A stretch of 64,000 bases of DNA from Halobacillus naozhouensis (GTDB lineage Bacteria > Bacillota > Bacilli > Bacillales > Halobacillaceae), in contig NZ_CP121671.1 in assembly GCF_029714185.1 (NCBI RefSeq), positions 2,790,001 through 2,854,000 on the forward strand. The letters run 5' to 3'. Positions within the stretch are counted from its first letter, which is position 1; every line of letters starts with the position of its first letter. A program made the position numbers and the translations under genes. Under the pieces are notes generated by a model. That model saw nothing but the letters and a program-made list of their open reading frames with translations, ran no database searches and was not told the DNA's origin. Shown in pieces: positions 16,011 through 24,521 of this stretch.

Positions 16011-16886
16011 TTATCCCATCCTTTTATAAAGGAAGTAACTTTTCAAATTAATTTTCCAGTTCAGAATTTCAGTTGCTACTCTTTCTGGAGAATCCCAACG
16101 AACATTATGTTTTGTATTTTCTATCCCTATAACTTTCACCTTTTTTAACGCGTTCTTAATTTTTTCGATTCCTTTTTGTCGCGAGTTATCATAATTTGGC
16201 AATGTGGAATAGAATAATAAAACCGGACATTCAATGTTTTTGTAAGTAGTTGAGCACGGTTCTGAATAGAATGCTTGGATTGTTGCTAAAAGGCTGTAAC
16301 GATCAGCTCTCAGAATATAGTGATCATTACTTTTGATAAAATTAGAGGAGATAATAGAATCAAGTTTCTTATTCCAAGGCTTTGTCGTGTACTCTTGGTA
16401 TGTATTGACTATCTCATCCCAAGAGCTATATTTGCTTGACTCTATATATTCCGACCAACCTGAAAGCGCTTTCCCTTTTGTCAAGCCCTCAGCCATTTCA
16501 GGAAATACATACCCTCCATCTATTAAGACTAGTCCTTCTATTTTATCGGGAAACTCTTTTGCCGTATGTAGCGCCAGGTCAGCCCCCCAAGAATGACCCA
16601 GAATGTAAAAAGTACTATTTACTAATGTATGTATTACTCGGTAAATACGTTTCGCAAGTGAGGTGAACCGGTAATCTCTTTCTAATTTTAATGGATTGGT
16701 TTCTCCATGGCCTGGGAGATCTAAAATAATTATGTGAAAATCTTCAAATAGATACTCTCTTAGTTCCAGAAAACTATTCGAGTCCCCTGTCATTCCATGA
16801 AGACAAACGAGTGAAGGCAATCTGTTGTCTCCGAACTCATATGCTTTAAAAGAGTGGTTATCCACCATTACGTTAAATTCTTTCAC
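16011..16886 (-). CDS. Alpha/beta hydrolase
   Basis: 291 residues. Oxyanion segment LHGMTGDSNSF near residue 30, DLPGHGETN, nucleophile elbow GHSWG (Ser about residue 99), an Asp-containing strand later, and the catalytic His in TKHNVRW near residue 255. Length and motifs are complete. GTG start preceded by GGAGG at good spacing. Substrate unknown. One of four hydrolase genes or remnants in the island (2357, 16011, 17032, 26299), and this one is intact. Confidence 0.88.
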   Translation of the reverse strand: MKEFNVMVDNHSFKAYEFGDNRLPSLVCLHGMTGDSNSFLELREYLFEDFHIIILDLPGHGETNPLKLERDYRFTSLAKRIYRVIHTLVNSTFYILGHSWGADLALHTAKEFPDKIEGLVLIDGGYVFPEMAEGLTKGKALSGWSEYIESSKYSSWDEIVNTYQEYTTKPWNKKLDSIISSNFIKSNDHYILRADRYSLLATIQAFYSEPCSTTYKNIECPVLLFYSTLPNYDNSRQKGIEKIKNALKKVKVIGIENTKHNVRWDSPERVATEILNWKINLKSYFLYKRMG

Positions 16887-16983
16887 TTTAATCCTCCAAT
16901 CTTATATTCAGCAATCTACTCTACATATTAATTTGCAAGACAGTCATACGTTTTTCATTTGTAACGTGGGTGATACTGAGTTT

Positions 16984-17023
16984 TGTAAACGCCCCGCGAT
17001 TGTTTAAGATTTGAATTCAAGAT
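16984..17023 (-). repeat. Array repeat, right half only
   Basis: TAAACGCCCCGCGATTGTTTAAGATTTGAATTCAAGAT: the GCGCCC-type box and tail without the left half. Confidence 0.55.
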
Positions 17024-17031
17024 ATGTGGAT

Positions 17032-17940
17032 TTATTGTTCCATTTGTGTACTGGCAAGAATGGAGTCTACAGCTATCTCTATAACTTCAGGCTTTTCAAG
17101 ATGAACACTATGCCCAGATCCTTCGGCTAAAATATATTTAGTGTGAGAGTTTAGCTTAGTTTGATTGCGGATTAACGATTGTCATATGTGTTCTATTTCC
17201 TCGGCTTCTGCCTTATGTAACCCTTCACTTTCTACCATTTCTATAATTGATGCCTTTGGATCCCTACCTATAACTAAAGTAGGGGTATCAGGAAATATGC
17301 GCTGATTAGTTTCCCTACCGGACAAGAGATCATATTCAAGCTCTTCACTTAGAGATTCGAACATGGATGGGTTACTCATAAATTCCTCTACTTCTATGTG
17401 TCTGCTGCTTGGTAATAATTTTTTGAGTTCAATAATCCAATCTTTCATCTCCACTTGTAAATCGTCTTTTGAAAGACCGGAATACGTTTTGCATTTTTCT
17501 ATCCAAGTTTCCGTACTATTTCCATCCTCTCCGTCGATCTCAACTTCATCTAGTTTATAAGCATCATATGAAGTTGAGTCGACTAAAATAAACCCACTAG
17601 CCACGTTTGGATACTCCTGAGCAAATTGCTGAAGAATGAGCCCTCCATAAGAATGGCCTAATAATATAGGAGAAGTGATACTAAGCTTCTTAATCAGAGC
17701 ATTAAGATCCTTTGCGTTCTCCTTACAATTTCTTGGTATTATCCCCTTATCACTTCGACCGCAGCTAGCTCTATTGTAAACAATCACTCTTGCGTGTCTG
17801 GAAAGATTTTCACATAAAGTTTCCCATTCAAATAAAGAGCTTATCATACCTGGTTGAATAATTATTGTCCTACCATATCCTTTCATCCATACCTCTAGTT
17901 TTTTGTCACCAATATTGACGAGTGTCTTAATTAAAATCAC
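17032..17940 (-). pseudogene. Alpha/beta hydrolase gene with in-frame TGA
   Basis: Codons 1-252 encode an alpha/beta hydrolase core with GHSYGG (Ser near residue 96) and an acidic residue in V-I-G-R-D-P. The frame then hits TGA at 17179-17181. Reading on in the same frame gives Q-S-L-I-R-N-Q, then L-A-E-G-S-G-H-S-V-H-L-E-K-P-E-V-I with the missing catalytic His, and a natural stop at 17032. A single TGG-to-TGA change (H-I-W-Q-S-L) explains it. The truncated product lacks the His and should be inactive. The start is also unclear: AGGAGGTG is followed by ATT where a start would be expected. Confidence 0.88.
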
Positions 17941-17950
17941 CTCCTATTTA

Positions 17951-17992
17951 CTTCAGATAAGCGCCCGATTGTTTTACAATGCGCCCCTATCC
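17951..17992 (-). repeat. Array repeat, right half
   Basis: CTTCAGATAAGCGCCCGATTG, then a second GCGCCCC box as at 11821-11850, belonging to the duplicated 106-residue unit. Confidence 0.7.
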
Positions 17993-18294
17993 CGATATAA
18001 AAACAACGTAAGTGCATTTAATAAAATGGTAACAATGACAAGTAATATTGAAGCAACAGCTACACCACGCATTGTATCCCCCAGAGCAGCCCAGTCTTCA
18101 ATTTTTACCAAGTGAAGGTTATAAAAAATTTGTAAACATATTGCGATAGCGCAAGCGCTGAAACTGATAATAGAAAGAGCAATCCATTTCATATTCTTCT
18201 GTTTTTTATCTCCCGCAAGATTAATAATAGGAATTATCCAAGCTACTAATCCAAGTACCAAACTGCCGACGTTAAGCCAACCAGCATCAATCAT
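17974..18294 (-). CDS. 106-residue three-TM membrane protein, copy 2 of 2
   Basis: Differs from the copy at 11834-12154 only at scattered residues (for example L/V, I/V and T/I changes). The nucleotide identity continues through both flanks for roughly 390 bases in total, so the unit was duplicated together with its flanking sequences. Three membrane segments, function unknown. Confidence 0.75.
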   Translation of the reverse strand: MIDAGWLNVGSLVLGLVAWIIPIINLAGDKKQKNMKWIALSIISFSACAIAICLQIFYNLHLVKIEDWAALGDTMRGVAVASILLVIVTILLNALTLFLYRDRGAL

Positions 18295-18335
18295 ATTTCA
18301 TCCCACCTTCATTTTTTCTTTCTAAATTTCTCCTC

Positions 18336-18400
18336 AACAAAATGGCCCTATACATTAAGAAAAGCGCAATCCTTTGCTCGAGAATTGCGCCCGTTTGTTT
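18336..18400 (-). repeat. Array repeat, type II
   Basis: AAATGGCCC, AAAGCGCAATCCTT / CGAGAATTGCGCCCGTTTG. On the minus strand the palindrome is followed by TTTTC. Confidence 0.85.
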
Positions 18401-18495
18401 AGCAAGCTAAACTAAAAAAACTATGTTTTGAATTATTTGTTTAAGTTATGTTCGTTCAAAAATCCTTATTGTTTCTACAGGATCGTTAACGGCAA

Positions 18496-18864
18496 TTACA
18501 TTTTAGAGATTCCACTAGCGAGAACGCTAAACAAGAAGCTTATGGTTGTTAAACCAGCAACAGGTATGGCAAAACCTTTGTTATTTTTAAATTCATAAGC
18601 AGCAACAATTACTCCCGCCACACATAACACCAACCATACAGGAATAAATATTAGCTCTGCTATGTTTGTCGGTAATAAAGCGTAAGAACCAGTTAAAAAA
18701 AGCAACCAATTAATAACCAACAGCCCCAAAACACCTAATGAAATTTTTCGAGGGGCTGGCCCCTTCTCATTTCTTTTAACAGCCAAAAAAGCTGGAACAA
18801 CAAACGTTAAAATTACAATCGCTCCTACAAATACTCCAAATATTAATGAAAATGTGATTACCAT
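18496..18864 (-). CDS. 122-residue four-TM membrane protein
   Basis: Four hydrophobic segments with a basic loop (VKRNEKGPAPRK) after the first. The ATG overlapping AAAGGAGTG is the likeliest start; the longer frame adds eleven residues without support. No family recognised. Bounded by type II repeats on both sides, so it is a clean single-gene unit. Confidence 0.65.
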   Translation of the reverse strand: MVITFSLIFGVFVGAIVILTFVVPAFLAVKRNEKGPAPRKISLGVLGLLVINWLLFLTGSYALLPTNIAELIFIPVWLVLCVAGVIVAAYEFKNNKGFAIPVAGLTTISFLFSVLASGISKM

Positions 18865-18950
18865 CACTCCTTTGGATTTGATGACATGAATGCACATTCA
18901 TTTTAACACAAAATGGAAATAAAATTCCCTCTTTCTTTTAAATTCTTATT

Positions 18951-19018
18951 CAATTATCTGGCCCCATACATTAAGAAAAGCGCAATCTTTTGCTCCAGAA
19001 TTGCGCCCGATTGCTTAA
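18951..19018 (-). repeat. Array repeat, type II
   Basis: AATTATCTGGCCCC, AAAGCGCAATCTTTTG / CCAGAATTGCGCCCGATTG. Nearly the same as 18336-18400. Confidence 0.85.
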
Positions 19019-19125
19019 TACTGTCTTAGGATGTATAGGTCACGGGGATGGGGGAAAGACGACTAATGAGTTATTCGGGTAGGTTCGAAATGGTTGGCTT
19101 AAAATAAGTGGGTCAAATAATTTTC

Positions 19126-19398
19126 TTATTCCCATAGCATATGAAAAATCAAAGGCACTAAGCAAAATATGAGCATACCAAATGCCATTATTCCTACAGT
19201 TTGAACAATGTATGGGTCGTTATAAGTGAAAAATCCAGCAGTAAATCCATACAAAAAACCTAAACCTGAGACAATCAAATTAACTATTAATAATGATGAA
19301 TAGCTAGACTTTTCCCTACGTAATTTATAGTAACCCAGACCCGCAATCATCACGAGAGCGTTAATGAGAAAACCATAAAATATAACCAACACAATCAT
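19126..19398 (-). CDS. 90-residue three-TM membrane protein
   Basis: Begins at M-I-V-L-V after GGTGTGGGG. Hydrophobic segments at about residues 2-22, 35-58 and 65-88, with a Y-K-L-R-R-E-K-S loop. Family unknown. A single-gene unit bounded by type II repeats. Confidence 0.62.
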   Translation of the reverse strand: MIVLVIFYGFLINALVMIAGLGYYKLRREKSSYSSLLIVNLIVSGLGFLYGFTAGFFTYNDPYIVQTVGIMAFGMLIFCLVPLIFHMLWE

Positions 19399-19486
19399 TA
19401 ACCCCACACCTTTCATTTGAAAACTAAACACTTCGATATTAACACAAATTGGAAACTAAAACTCCATTTTCATTAATTCTTATTAA

Positions 19487-19574
19487 ACAATCTGACCCGA
19501 CACATTAATAAAAGCGCAATCCTTTGTTTCAGAATTGCGCCCGTTTCATGAAGACTTGATTTCAAGATAATATT
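19487..19574 (-). repeat. Array repeat, type II with full tail
   Basis: CAATCTGACCC, AAAGCGCAATCCTTTG / TTCAGAATTGCGCCCGTTTC, then GAAGACTTGATTTCAAGATAATATT. Shows that the tail seen with type I arms also occurs with type II arms. Confidence 0.88.
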
Positions 19575-19641
19575 AACAACGATCTTACTCTTCCGCCCCC
19601 TATCAAGGAAGATCGCTCTGTCACTTTCAAAGTTCAAAAAA

Positions 19642-19809
19642 TCAGACAAAACTTAGTATGATAGTTATTGTTAAACTTTGAACAAGCAAAATAGTTATCG
19701 TTTTCCCTCCAAGTACCTCGCCTTTATTAACAATCAATCTGTGTCCTGTAAAATTAATAATTAGCACAACAGTTAAAGTGAAAATGAAAGTTATGATTGC
19801 ACCATCCAT
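19642..19809 (-). CDS. 55-residue two-TM membrane protein
   Basis: ATG preceded by GAGGGGGAATATTA, a strong ribosome site. The product starts M-D-G-A-I-I-T-F and has a first hydrophobic segment (5-20), a polar middle (G-H-R-L-I-V-N-K-G-E) and a second segment (37-55). Too short for routine calling. Position and style match the other array genes. Function unknown. Confidence 0.6.
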   Translation of the reverse strand: MDGAIITFIFTLTVVLIINFTGHRLIVNKGEVLGGKTITILLVQSLTITIILSFV

Positions 19810-19871
19810 TAATATTCCCCCTCGAATATATTATTGCGCCGACTGTTTTAATATATTTCTCCAAACCAATT

Positions 19872-19904
19872 GGATAGTCGCATGTAACCAGACAGGCGAC
19901 TATC
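19872..19904 (-). terminator. Stem-loop at the 3' end of the ECF sigma operon
   Basis: Perfect ten-base arms, GGATAGTCGC / GCGACTATCC, seven bases after the DUF4030-type gene stop. The T run is poor. Confidence 0.55.
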
Positions 19905-19911
19905 CAAACTT

Positions 19912-20955
19912 TTATTTGATTTCCTTTTTATCTTTACTTAATACTTTCACATTATAACGAGCGTCACGAATAGCTTCTGTCTCCTCATCACTTTGGATAA
20001 GCAAATCAATTTCCGAGCTAATTTCCTGTGCAATCTGCTGGGCATCGGGATCACCTTCATTTAAAGATGTTTTGACCGTTATCTGAAGAGGATAGGGGTG
20101 AAACGAGTAAGCAAAACCTGTTACAGGCAAGTTCTTAGCTTCCATCAACGCACTAGCAATATGACCGAGCGCTCCTGTTTTTGCCCATTGTTTCTCTTGC
20201 TCCCGTGCGATTTTCTGCACTTGTCGAACATCCAGCTTATATTCATCTCCATAGACCTGGGCCTCTTCTTTCATTATTTCCTTTAATTGGTCTAAGCGAT
20301 CTTCCGTTTCAGGTACAATGACGTTCATGAAAATACCTTCTATATCATTGATCCGAACGGAGATTGGAAACATTAACTCATACCCTTCCGCCTTCAAACG
20401 TTTTGTTAATGTAGCCTGTAGTGCTTCACTATCTCGCATATCCTGCTCAATCTCTTCTTTGCTTCGTTCGGCTTGGATCTCTTTTTCTTTAAAAGGAACA
20501 ACCGTCACTTCATAACCGGTTAGACCTGCTTCTCCAAGTTGAGTTTGTATCTGATCTGAAAGGTTCTTTTCGTTTCCAGACAATCCAGTAAAAGCGACTT
20601 TCAATTCTTTCTTTTCCAAACGAAGCTGAAGGTTTCCGATCTTCAATCCGTTTTCTTTTGCAATAATCTTAACCTGATCTGAGATGTTTTCCATCTGATC
20701 CAACCGTTGTTCCTCTTCCTTTATAAACTGGCTAATATACGGGATTTTTGCGACGACATTTTCCATTGCCGGCATAAATAGCGCACTCCCCAACAGTATT
20801 ACGACTAAGGCTGCAGCCGTTAAACTGCTTAAAAGGAGCATTCGGGGCTTTCCCTTACGAGGCGGGGTGTCTAGCTGACTCAATACCTTTTGCTGATGAC
20901 TCTCCTTAAATTTCATCTGATTCATCTTTTCTGGGTAGCTCCATTTATTCTTCAA
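19912..20955 (-). CDS. Membrane-anchored anti-sigma-like protein (DUF4030/DUF4179 type)
   Basis: 347 residues: a cytoplasmic N-terminus (about 40 residues), one membrane segment (LLLSSLTAAALVVILLGSAL) and a large extracytoplasmic part. The start overlaps the 3' end of the ECF sigma gene by 11 bases, the usual layout for a sigma factor and its membrane regulator. By position it should hold the sigma factor inactive until an envelope signal arrives. Longer, better-conserved genes make this operon look unlike the small array units. The domain name is from memory of similar pairs and is tentative. Confidence 0.75.
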   Translation of the reverse strand: MKNKWSYPEKMNQMKFKESHQQKVLSQLDTPPRKGKPRMLLLSSLTAAALVVILLGSALFMPAMENVVAKIPYISQFIKEEEQRLDQMENISDQVKIIAKENGLKIGNLQLRLEKKELKVAFTGLSGNEKNLSDQIQTQLGEAGLTGYEVTVVPFKEKEIQAERSKEEIEQDMRDSEALQATLTKRLKAEGYELMFPISVRINDIEGIFMNVIVPETEDRLDQLKEIMKEEAQVYGDEYKLDVRQVQKIAREQEKQWAKTGALGHIASALMEAKNLPVTGFAYSFHPYPLQITVKTSLNEGDPDAQQIAQEISSEIDLLIQSDEETEAIRDARYNVKVLSKDKKEIK

Positions 20956-21493
20956 GGATCATTCCCCCTTCGATATGATGTCTTAAGCTTTTTCGAGCGC
21001 GATGAAGCCTGCTTTTAACCGTATTTGGGTTCACCTGTAAAACACAGGCAATCTCATTTACGGATAAATTCTCGTAGTAATAAAAGATAACCACTTCACG
21101 CAGCTTCACCGAAAGCTTTAACACCTTCTTAAAAAGTAAATCATTCTCTTCTCGCTGCACAACTTGAGAAGACACGGAATCCATACTTCGATCATTTCCT
21201 GGTCTTACTACCGATCGAGGGATTAAATTCCGAAATGGCCAACTCCTAACGTAATCCTTGCAGTAATTCACTGTAATTCGATACAACCACGTCCGGTAGG
21301 AAGAGCGTTCCTCGAAAGTATGAAGGGATTGATAACACTTAATAAATATTTCCTGCGAAAGATCTTCGGCTAACTGCCTTTCCTTCACATATGTAAATGC
21401 AACACGAAGCACCATGTCCCCGTACTCTTCCATTAAATCCACTAATATCTCTCGTGTAGACTGATGTTCTTGCTTTTCTCGCTTGTCATGCAT
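20945..21493 (-). CDS. ECF-type RNA polymerase sigma factor
   Basis: 182 residues. Sigma region 2 (RVAFTYVKERQLAEDLSQEIFIKCYQSL, SYRTWLYRITVNYCKD) and region 4 (VVIFYYYENLSVNEIACVLQVNPNTVKSRLHRARKSL) are clear. The start follows GGGGGTGGGAGGAT. A GGAAC-N-CGTC promoter of ECF type lies 30 bases upstream, consistent with autoregulation. Partner: the membrane protein encoded at 19912. Which envelope stress it answers is unknown. Confidence 0.92.
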   Translation of the reverse strand: MHDKREKQEHQSTREILVDLMEEYGDMVLRVAFTYVKERQLAEDLSQEIFIKCYQSLHTFEERSSYRTWLYRITVNYCKDYVRSWPFRNLIPRSVVRPGNDRSMDSVSSQVVQREENDLLFKKVLKLSVKLREVVIFYYYENLSVNEIACVLQVNPNTVKSRLHRARKSLRHHIEGGMILEE

Positions 21494-21522
21494 ATCCTCC
21501 CACCCCCTTTTACATCTCGTTA

Positions 21523-21548
21523 GACGAAACTCGAGTGCTTCCCGTTCC
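21523..21548 (-). promoter_or_regulatory. ECF-type autoregulatory promoter
   Basis: On the minus strand, GGAACG and CGTC are exactly 16 bases apart, the spacing of ECF sigma promoters (AAC ... CGTC). It is about 30 bases before the sigma gene start. Confidence 0.65.
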
Positions 21549-21675
21549 CTAATAAATTGATAAAATCAAGGTACTTATTTTAACGTTTAGATTCTACAAA
21601 AAAGACGCTCCTCTGTAACTAGCATCTAGCTAGATAAGGTCTTCAGTTTTATTCCATTTAACGTCCTTTACATAA

Positions 21676-21722
21676 GTCAGGCGCTTGTTCCTTAATCAAG
21701 GAAAGCGCCCGTTTGTTGAACA
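21676..21722 (-). repeat. Array repeat, type III variant
   Basis: GGCGCTTGTTCCTT / AAGGAAAGCGCCCGTTTGTTGAA. The arms differ from other type III copies but remain paired. Confidence 0.8.
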
Positions 21723-21737
21723 TTCCCTAGACTAAAT

Positions 21738-21932
21738 TCACTCTTTTTTCTTCCTAACTTTCCTAATTATGGGTGGAATATAAATTATAGATGCACCGAG
21801 AAAAATGCCTACTTTTGTTAAATGGTTCCATATTGTATCAGAGTAGGTGCTCCCATTTAATAGGGCATCCACATACATAAATAAGATTATAAGGATGAAC
21901 CCAATCCAAATATGAATTCTGTATTTTTTCAT
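21738..21932 (-). CDS. 64-residue two-TM membrane protein, copy 2 of 3
   Basis: Almost identical to 2015-2230 and 29005-29220 but ends earlier (R-K-K-K-E). It stands alone with repeats on both sides, without the 83-residue neighbour present at the other two sites. This shows that the single unit can be copied independently. Confidence 0.8.
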   Translation of the reverse strand: MKKYRIHIWIGFILIILFMYVDALLNGSTYSDTIWNHLTKVGIFLGASIIYIPPIIRKVRKKKE

Positions 21933-21970
21933 TATAAAACAACCCCCTATTCCGAGAAATCATTCATTTA

Positions 21971-22038
21971 ATTATCTGGCCCTCATATGTAAGATTGGCG
22001 CTTACCTTTTCAAGATAAGCGCCCGTTTAATGAAGATC
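21971..22038 (-). repeat. Array repeat, type III (reference copy)
   Basis: TTATCTGGCCC, then TTGGCGCTTACCTT-TTC-AAGATAAGCGCC palindrome and CGTTTAATGAAGAT. It shows the uninterrupted form of the site hit by the second group II intron. Confidence 0.9.
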
Positions 22039-22107
22039 AATTTATTGATTTAAAGCAATAGAATTGCTGATATTTTTGGTTTTCCACATATGTATATTTT
22101 AATGAGA

Positions 22108-22284
22108 CTAATTGATTTGATTTCCTTTCTTTTTATAAAAATAAAAACAATTAAATACACTGGATAAAGCTACAGCAAGCCATAGCCACTTTAAATCATA
22201 GTGATTGTTAAAAGAAATAATACAATTGGTTACTAGTAAAATAACTGCGATTATCGAAATTATAAACCTAGTTTTATTAGACAA
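22108..22284 (-). CDS. 58-residue two-TM membrane protein
   Basis: TTG start chosen because GGGTGGTGAG precedes it; an ATG 23 codons upstream (22353) is open but lacks a site. Two hydrophobic segments and a basic Y-F-Y-K-K-K-G-N-Q tail. Family unknown. Confidence 0.55.
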   Translation of the reverse strand: MSNKTRFIISIIAVILLVTNCIISFNNHYDLKWLWLAVALSSVFNCFYFYKKKGNQIN

Positions 22285-22429
22285 TCTCTCACCACCCAAA
22301 AAAGTAAATAGTTTTCCAGTTAAAGGATAACATAAATATATTGCGGTTAACATTTTTAACCAAACTGCTGTTTATTTGGTTGAAAGGGAAAAAACATAGC
22401 TAATGTTCCGATAAAGCGCCCTTTTTTAT

Positions 22430-22500
22430 TCAACAATATGGCCCTTAAATTAAAAAAGGACACGTTATTCGATAAACGCGCTCCTTTAATTGAATTAGGA
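22430..22500 (-). repeat. Array repeat, type I
   Basis: CAATATGGCCC, AAAAAGGACACGTTAT / ATAAACGCGCTCC. Preceded at 22412 by a loose GCGCCC box. Confidence 0.82.
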
Positions 22501-22503
22501 CTT

Positions 22504-22743
22504 TCAAATTGCCTCATATAAATAGGCAATAAATAAAATACATAAAATAACCGTCACAAATTTTTTGTGTTTTTTTAAACTAATATATGTAAAACCAGCT
22601 ATTGCAACCATCGTTAATGAGGAGAATATGAAATCAAACCATTTTTCTTCTATGAAAAAGGTATCAATTGTATCAAATATCCAGAATAGAATTAGGGCAT
22701 AAAGGTAAACCATATTTGATTGATCTTTTTTCTTTTGACCCAT
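22504..22743 (-). CDS. 79-residue three-TM membrane protein
   Basis: A charged N-terminus (MGQKKKDQ) is followed by three hydrophobic segments (about residues 11-28, 36-55 and 62-79). The spacing of the GGAG site to the ATG is somewhat long. No family recognised. A single-gene unit followed by a type I repeat. Confidence 0.6.
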   Translation of the reverse strand: MGQKKKDQSNMVYLYALILFWIFDTIDTFFIEEKWFDFIFSSLTMVAIAGFTYISLKKHKKFVTVILCILFIAYLYEAI

Positions 22744-22896
22744 TTTAAAATTTCAACTCCAATTTCTAAAAAATCTTGAGCAATGAGGACGACTTTCTAC
22801 TGTAACAATCGCTCCCCTATAACGGAACATTGAATATGTAGCAATCATTTTCTGCGTCTTTGGCACAATAAGCGATTAATATTGGTAATGGTATTT

Positions 22897-23253
22897 TCAT
22901 AACTCATTTCTAGTATTTACTCGGTGGGCCAACATTACAATGATACCTATAGGAACTCCAAAAACAATATACATAGCCAAAATAGGGATTATACCCTCAA
23001 TTGCCATAGTGTTATTTAGAAGGGCAATTGTAAATAAAAATATAGTTACAAAAGTAAAGAACAAGCCCAATCCTTTTCTTTTCCTCCGAAATGCAGATAT
23101 TCCACATGCCAGCATAACCACAATTATAAATCCTAATATACCTTGTATAAATGGCAGTAATAGTATGTCTTCGTTATGTGTTATCAGAGCATAACTTGAA
23201 AAAAGTATCGTAATTACTCCAATAATAATTTGAAAAAGTATATTTTTTAACAA
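22897..23253 (-). CDS. 118-residue four-TM membrane protein
   Basis: TTG start after GGGGTTGGGA. Four hydrophobic segments and a basic F-R-R-K-R-K-G loop. The pattern YALIT...LLPFIQGILG...RRKRKGLG recalls the small DUF3953 family of bacilli, but the match is by eye only. The type I repeat at 23341 lies on its 5' side; only a worn repeat remains at about 22800 on its 3' side. Confidence 0.65.
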   Translation of the reverse strand: MLKNILFQIIIGVITILFSSYALITHNEDILLLPFIQGILGFIIVVMLACGISAFRRKRKGLGLFFTFVTIFLFTIALLNNTMAIEGIIPILAMYIVFGVPIGIIVMLAHRVNTRNEL

Positions 23254-23340
23254 ATGTATCCCAACCCCGTCATTATATTTTGTTAAAGTAACTTACTCTT
23301 TAGCTTAATAACAATTATTTCAAATTCTCATCAACTTCAC

Positions 23341-23400
23341 AATTACTTTATGGCCAAAAGGACGCGTTATTCGATAAACGCGCCCGTTTGCTTAACAGCA
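23341..23400 (-). repeat. Array repeat, type I
   Basis: TATGGCC, GGACGCGTTAT-TCG-ATAAACGCGCCCGTTTGC. The spacer between the box and the palindrome is very short here. Confidence 0.85.
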
Positions 23401-24113
23401 TGTTATTCAAAATTCTTTCTCATTACTATTCTGTCATCGTTTATTAAGTAGTTTTTTTGTAAAACCGTTCTTCGTTCTTCCTAGGCCCCCATTTGATGGT
23501 AGGAGGTAAGCGCTTGAAACCTTTTTATTATTGGGGTAGTACCAACTTTTTGTCACATTACTCACGCTAATCCATTTATTTACAAACTGACGGCTTTAAT
23601 AGCGTAGATCTCGCATTCTACGCTAAAATCTTGATTTAAAAATCACAGAAATAAGTACCCTTATGATTCTCAGAAGGTACTATCACATTAAAAGTTTTGC
23701 GTAGAAATATGAAATTATATCTTAGCGTTGTAAAAATCGTATTTTTATTGAAGATTCTGTCTAAGCGTGAGTATTACGTTAAAATGTTGGCGATACCCCA
23801 ACTGTGAGCTTATTTTTAAAAAAGTAATCCATATAACTTAGCCATAGGATGGGATTATTCCCCATACTATGTCCTATTTTTACACTTATCTCGGAGTCTC
23901 CCCATATGCGAAAGATAGTGCTGATCTTATTGAATAAAAAACGGTTGGATGGAAGAACCACCACAAGCAGATGACCGTAACAAGTTGATCAAACAAAAAG
24001 GTGAATAAGGAGTTTAACCACATCCGGACATTCCGTGGTAGAATAGAAAAAGCCTTATTTTTCGATTAATAATCGAGAAATGAGACTTTTATTTAACACC
24101 TTAAAGATCCACC
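23401..24113. other. Gene-poor stretch with TAGCGT clusters and decayed coding sequence
   Basis: Within 23560-23770 the word TAGCGT/ACGCTA occurs at least four times on both strands. This includes a perfect inverted repeat TAGCGTAGA / TCTACGCTA (23600-23625), and there are near matches such as AAGCGT. Further right, conceptual translations on the plus strand give short coding-like pieces broken by stops (around 23780-24060). This looks like the end of a dead mobile element or recombinase gene, but no family could be named. Confidence 0.4.
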
Positions 24114-24293
24114 TTAGTCTTCCCCTGGTATAAGCTCATTATCATTCGAACCACATTCTGGGCATTGAGACCAAAGAATAACAGCTTCCTTTTCATTGAG
24201 ATCTTTTCGATCAACCTTAATGACCTTCGCTTCATCATGAAGGCATGTTCTGCATCGTTTTTGTATAGTTTGTCCAACATGATATTGACTCAT
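24114..24293 (-). CDS. 59-residue zinc-ribbon-like protein
   Basis: Starts at the ATG after TTGGAGGATAAG, giving MSQYHVGQ; the longer frame has no site. It has two Cys pairs, C-R-T-C and C-P-E-C, separated by about 27 residues, which suits a small zinc ribbon. The end is acidic (E-L-I-P-G-E-D). Function unknown. No array repeat borders it, and it marks a more ordinary part of the island together with the DUF2254 gene. Confidence 0.65.
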   Translation of the reverse strand: MSQYHVGQTIQKRCRTCLHDEAKVIKVDRKDLNEKEAVILWSQCPECGSNDNELIPGED

Positions 24294-24521
24294 CTTATCC
24301 TCCAAAAAATTATATTTTCTACTAGATAATAACACAGAAAAATAATTCAAGGGTATTACAATACCTTCCAACCTTCCCGTTTAACGTTTTGCTGGCGGTA
24401 CCCCTTATAGATTTATTGTAAAAAGAATTAGCCCTATTCAGAGCTACTTTTTAGTGGAACAGGTGTGGGTAAAACATACATTATCCACAAGTGGGTCCTT
24501 TTAATTGTTTCCCGTTGTATT

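Noticed and set aside
11834..18294. Array genes as toxin-antitoxin pairs
   Set aside because: Units are single genes without the overlapping two-gene structure, and no toxin fold was recognised.
23779..23964. 61-residue minus-strand ORF
   Set aside because: No ribosome site or recognisable family. It lies in the decayed stretch and is treated as part of a remnant.
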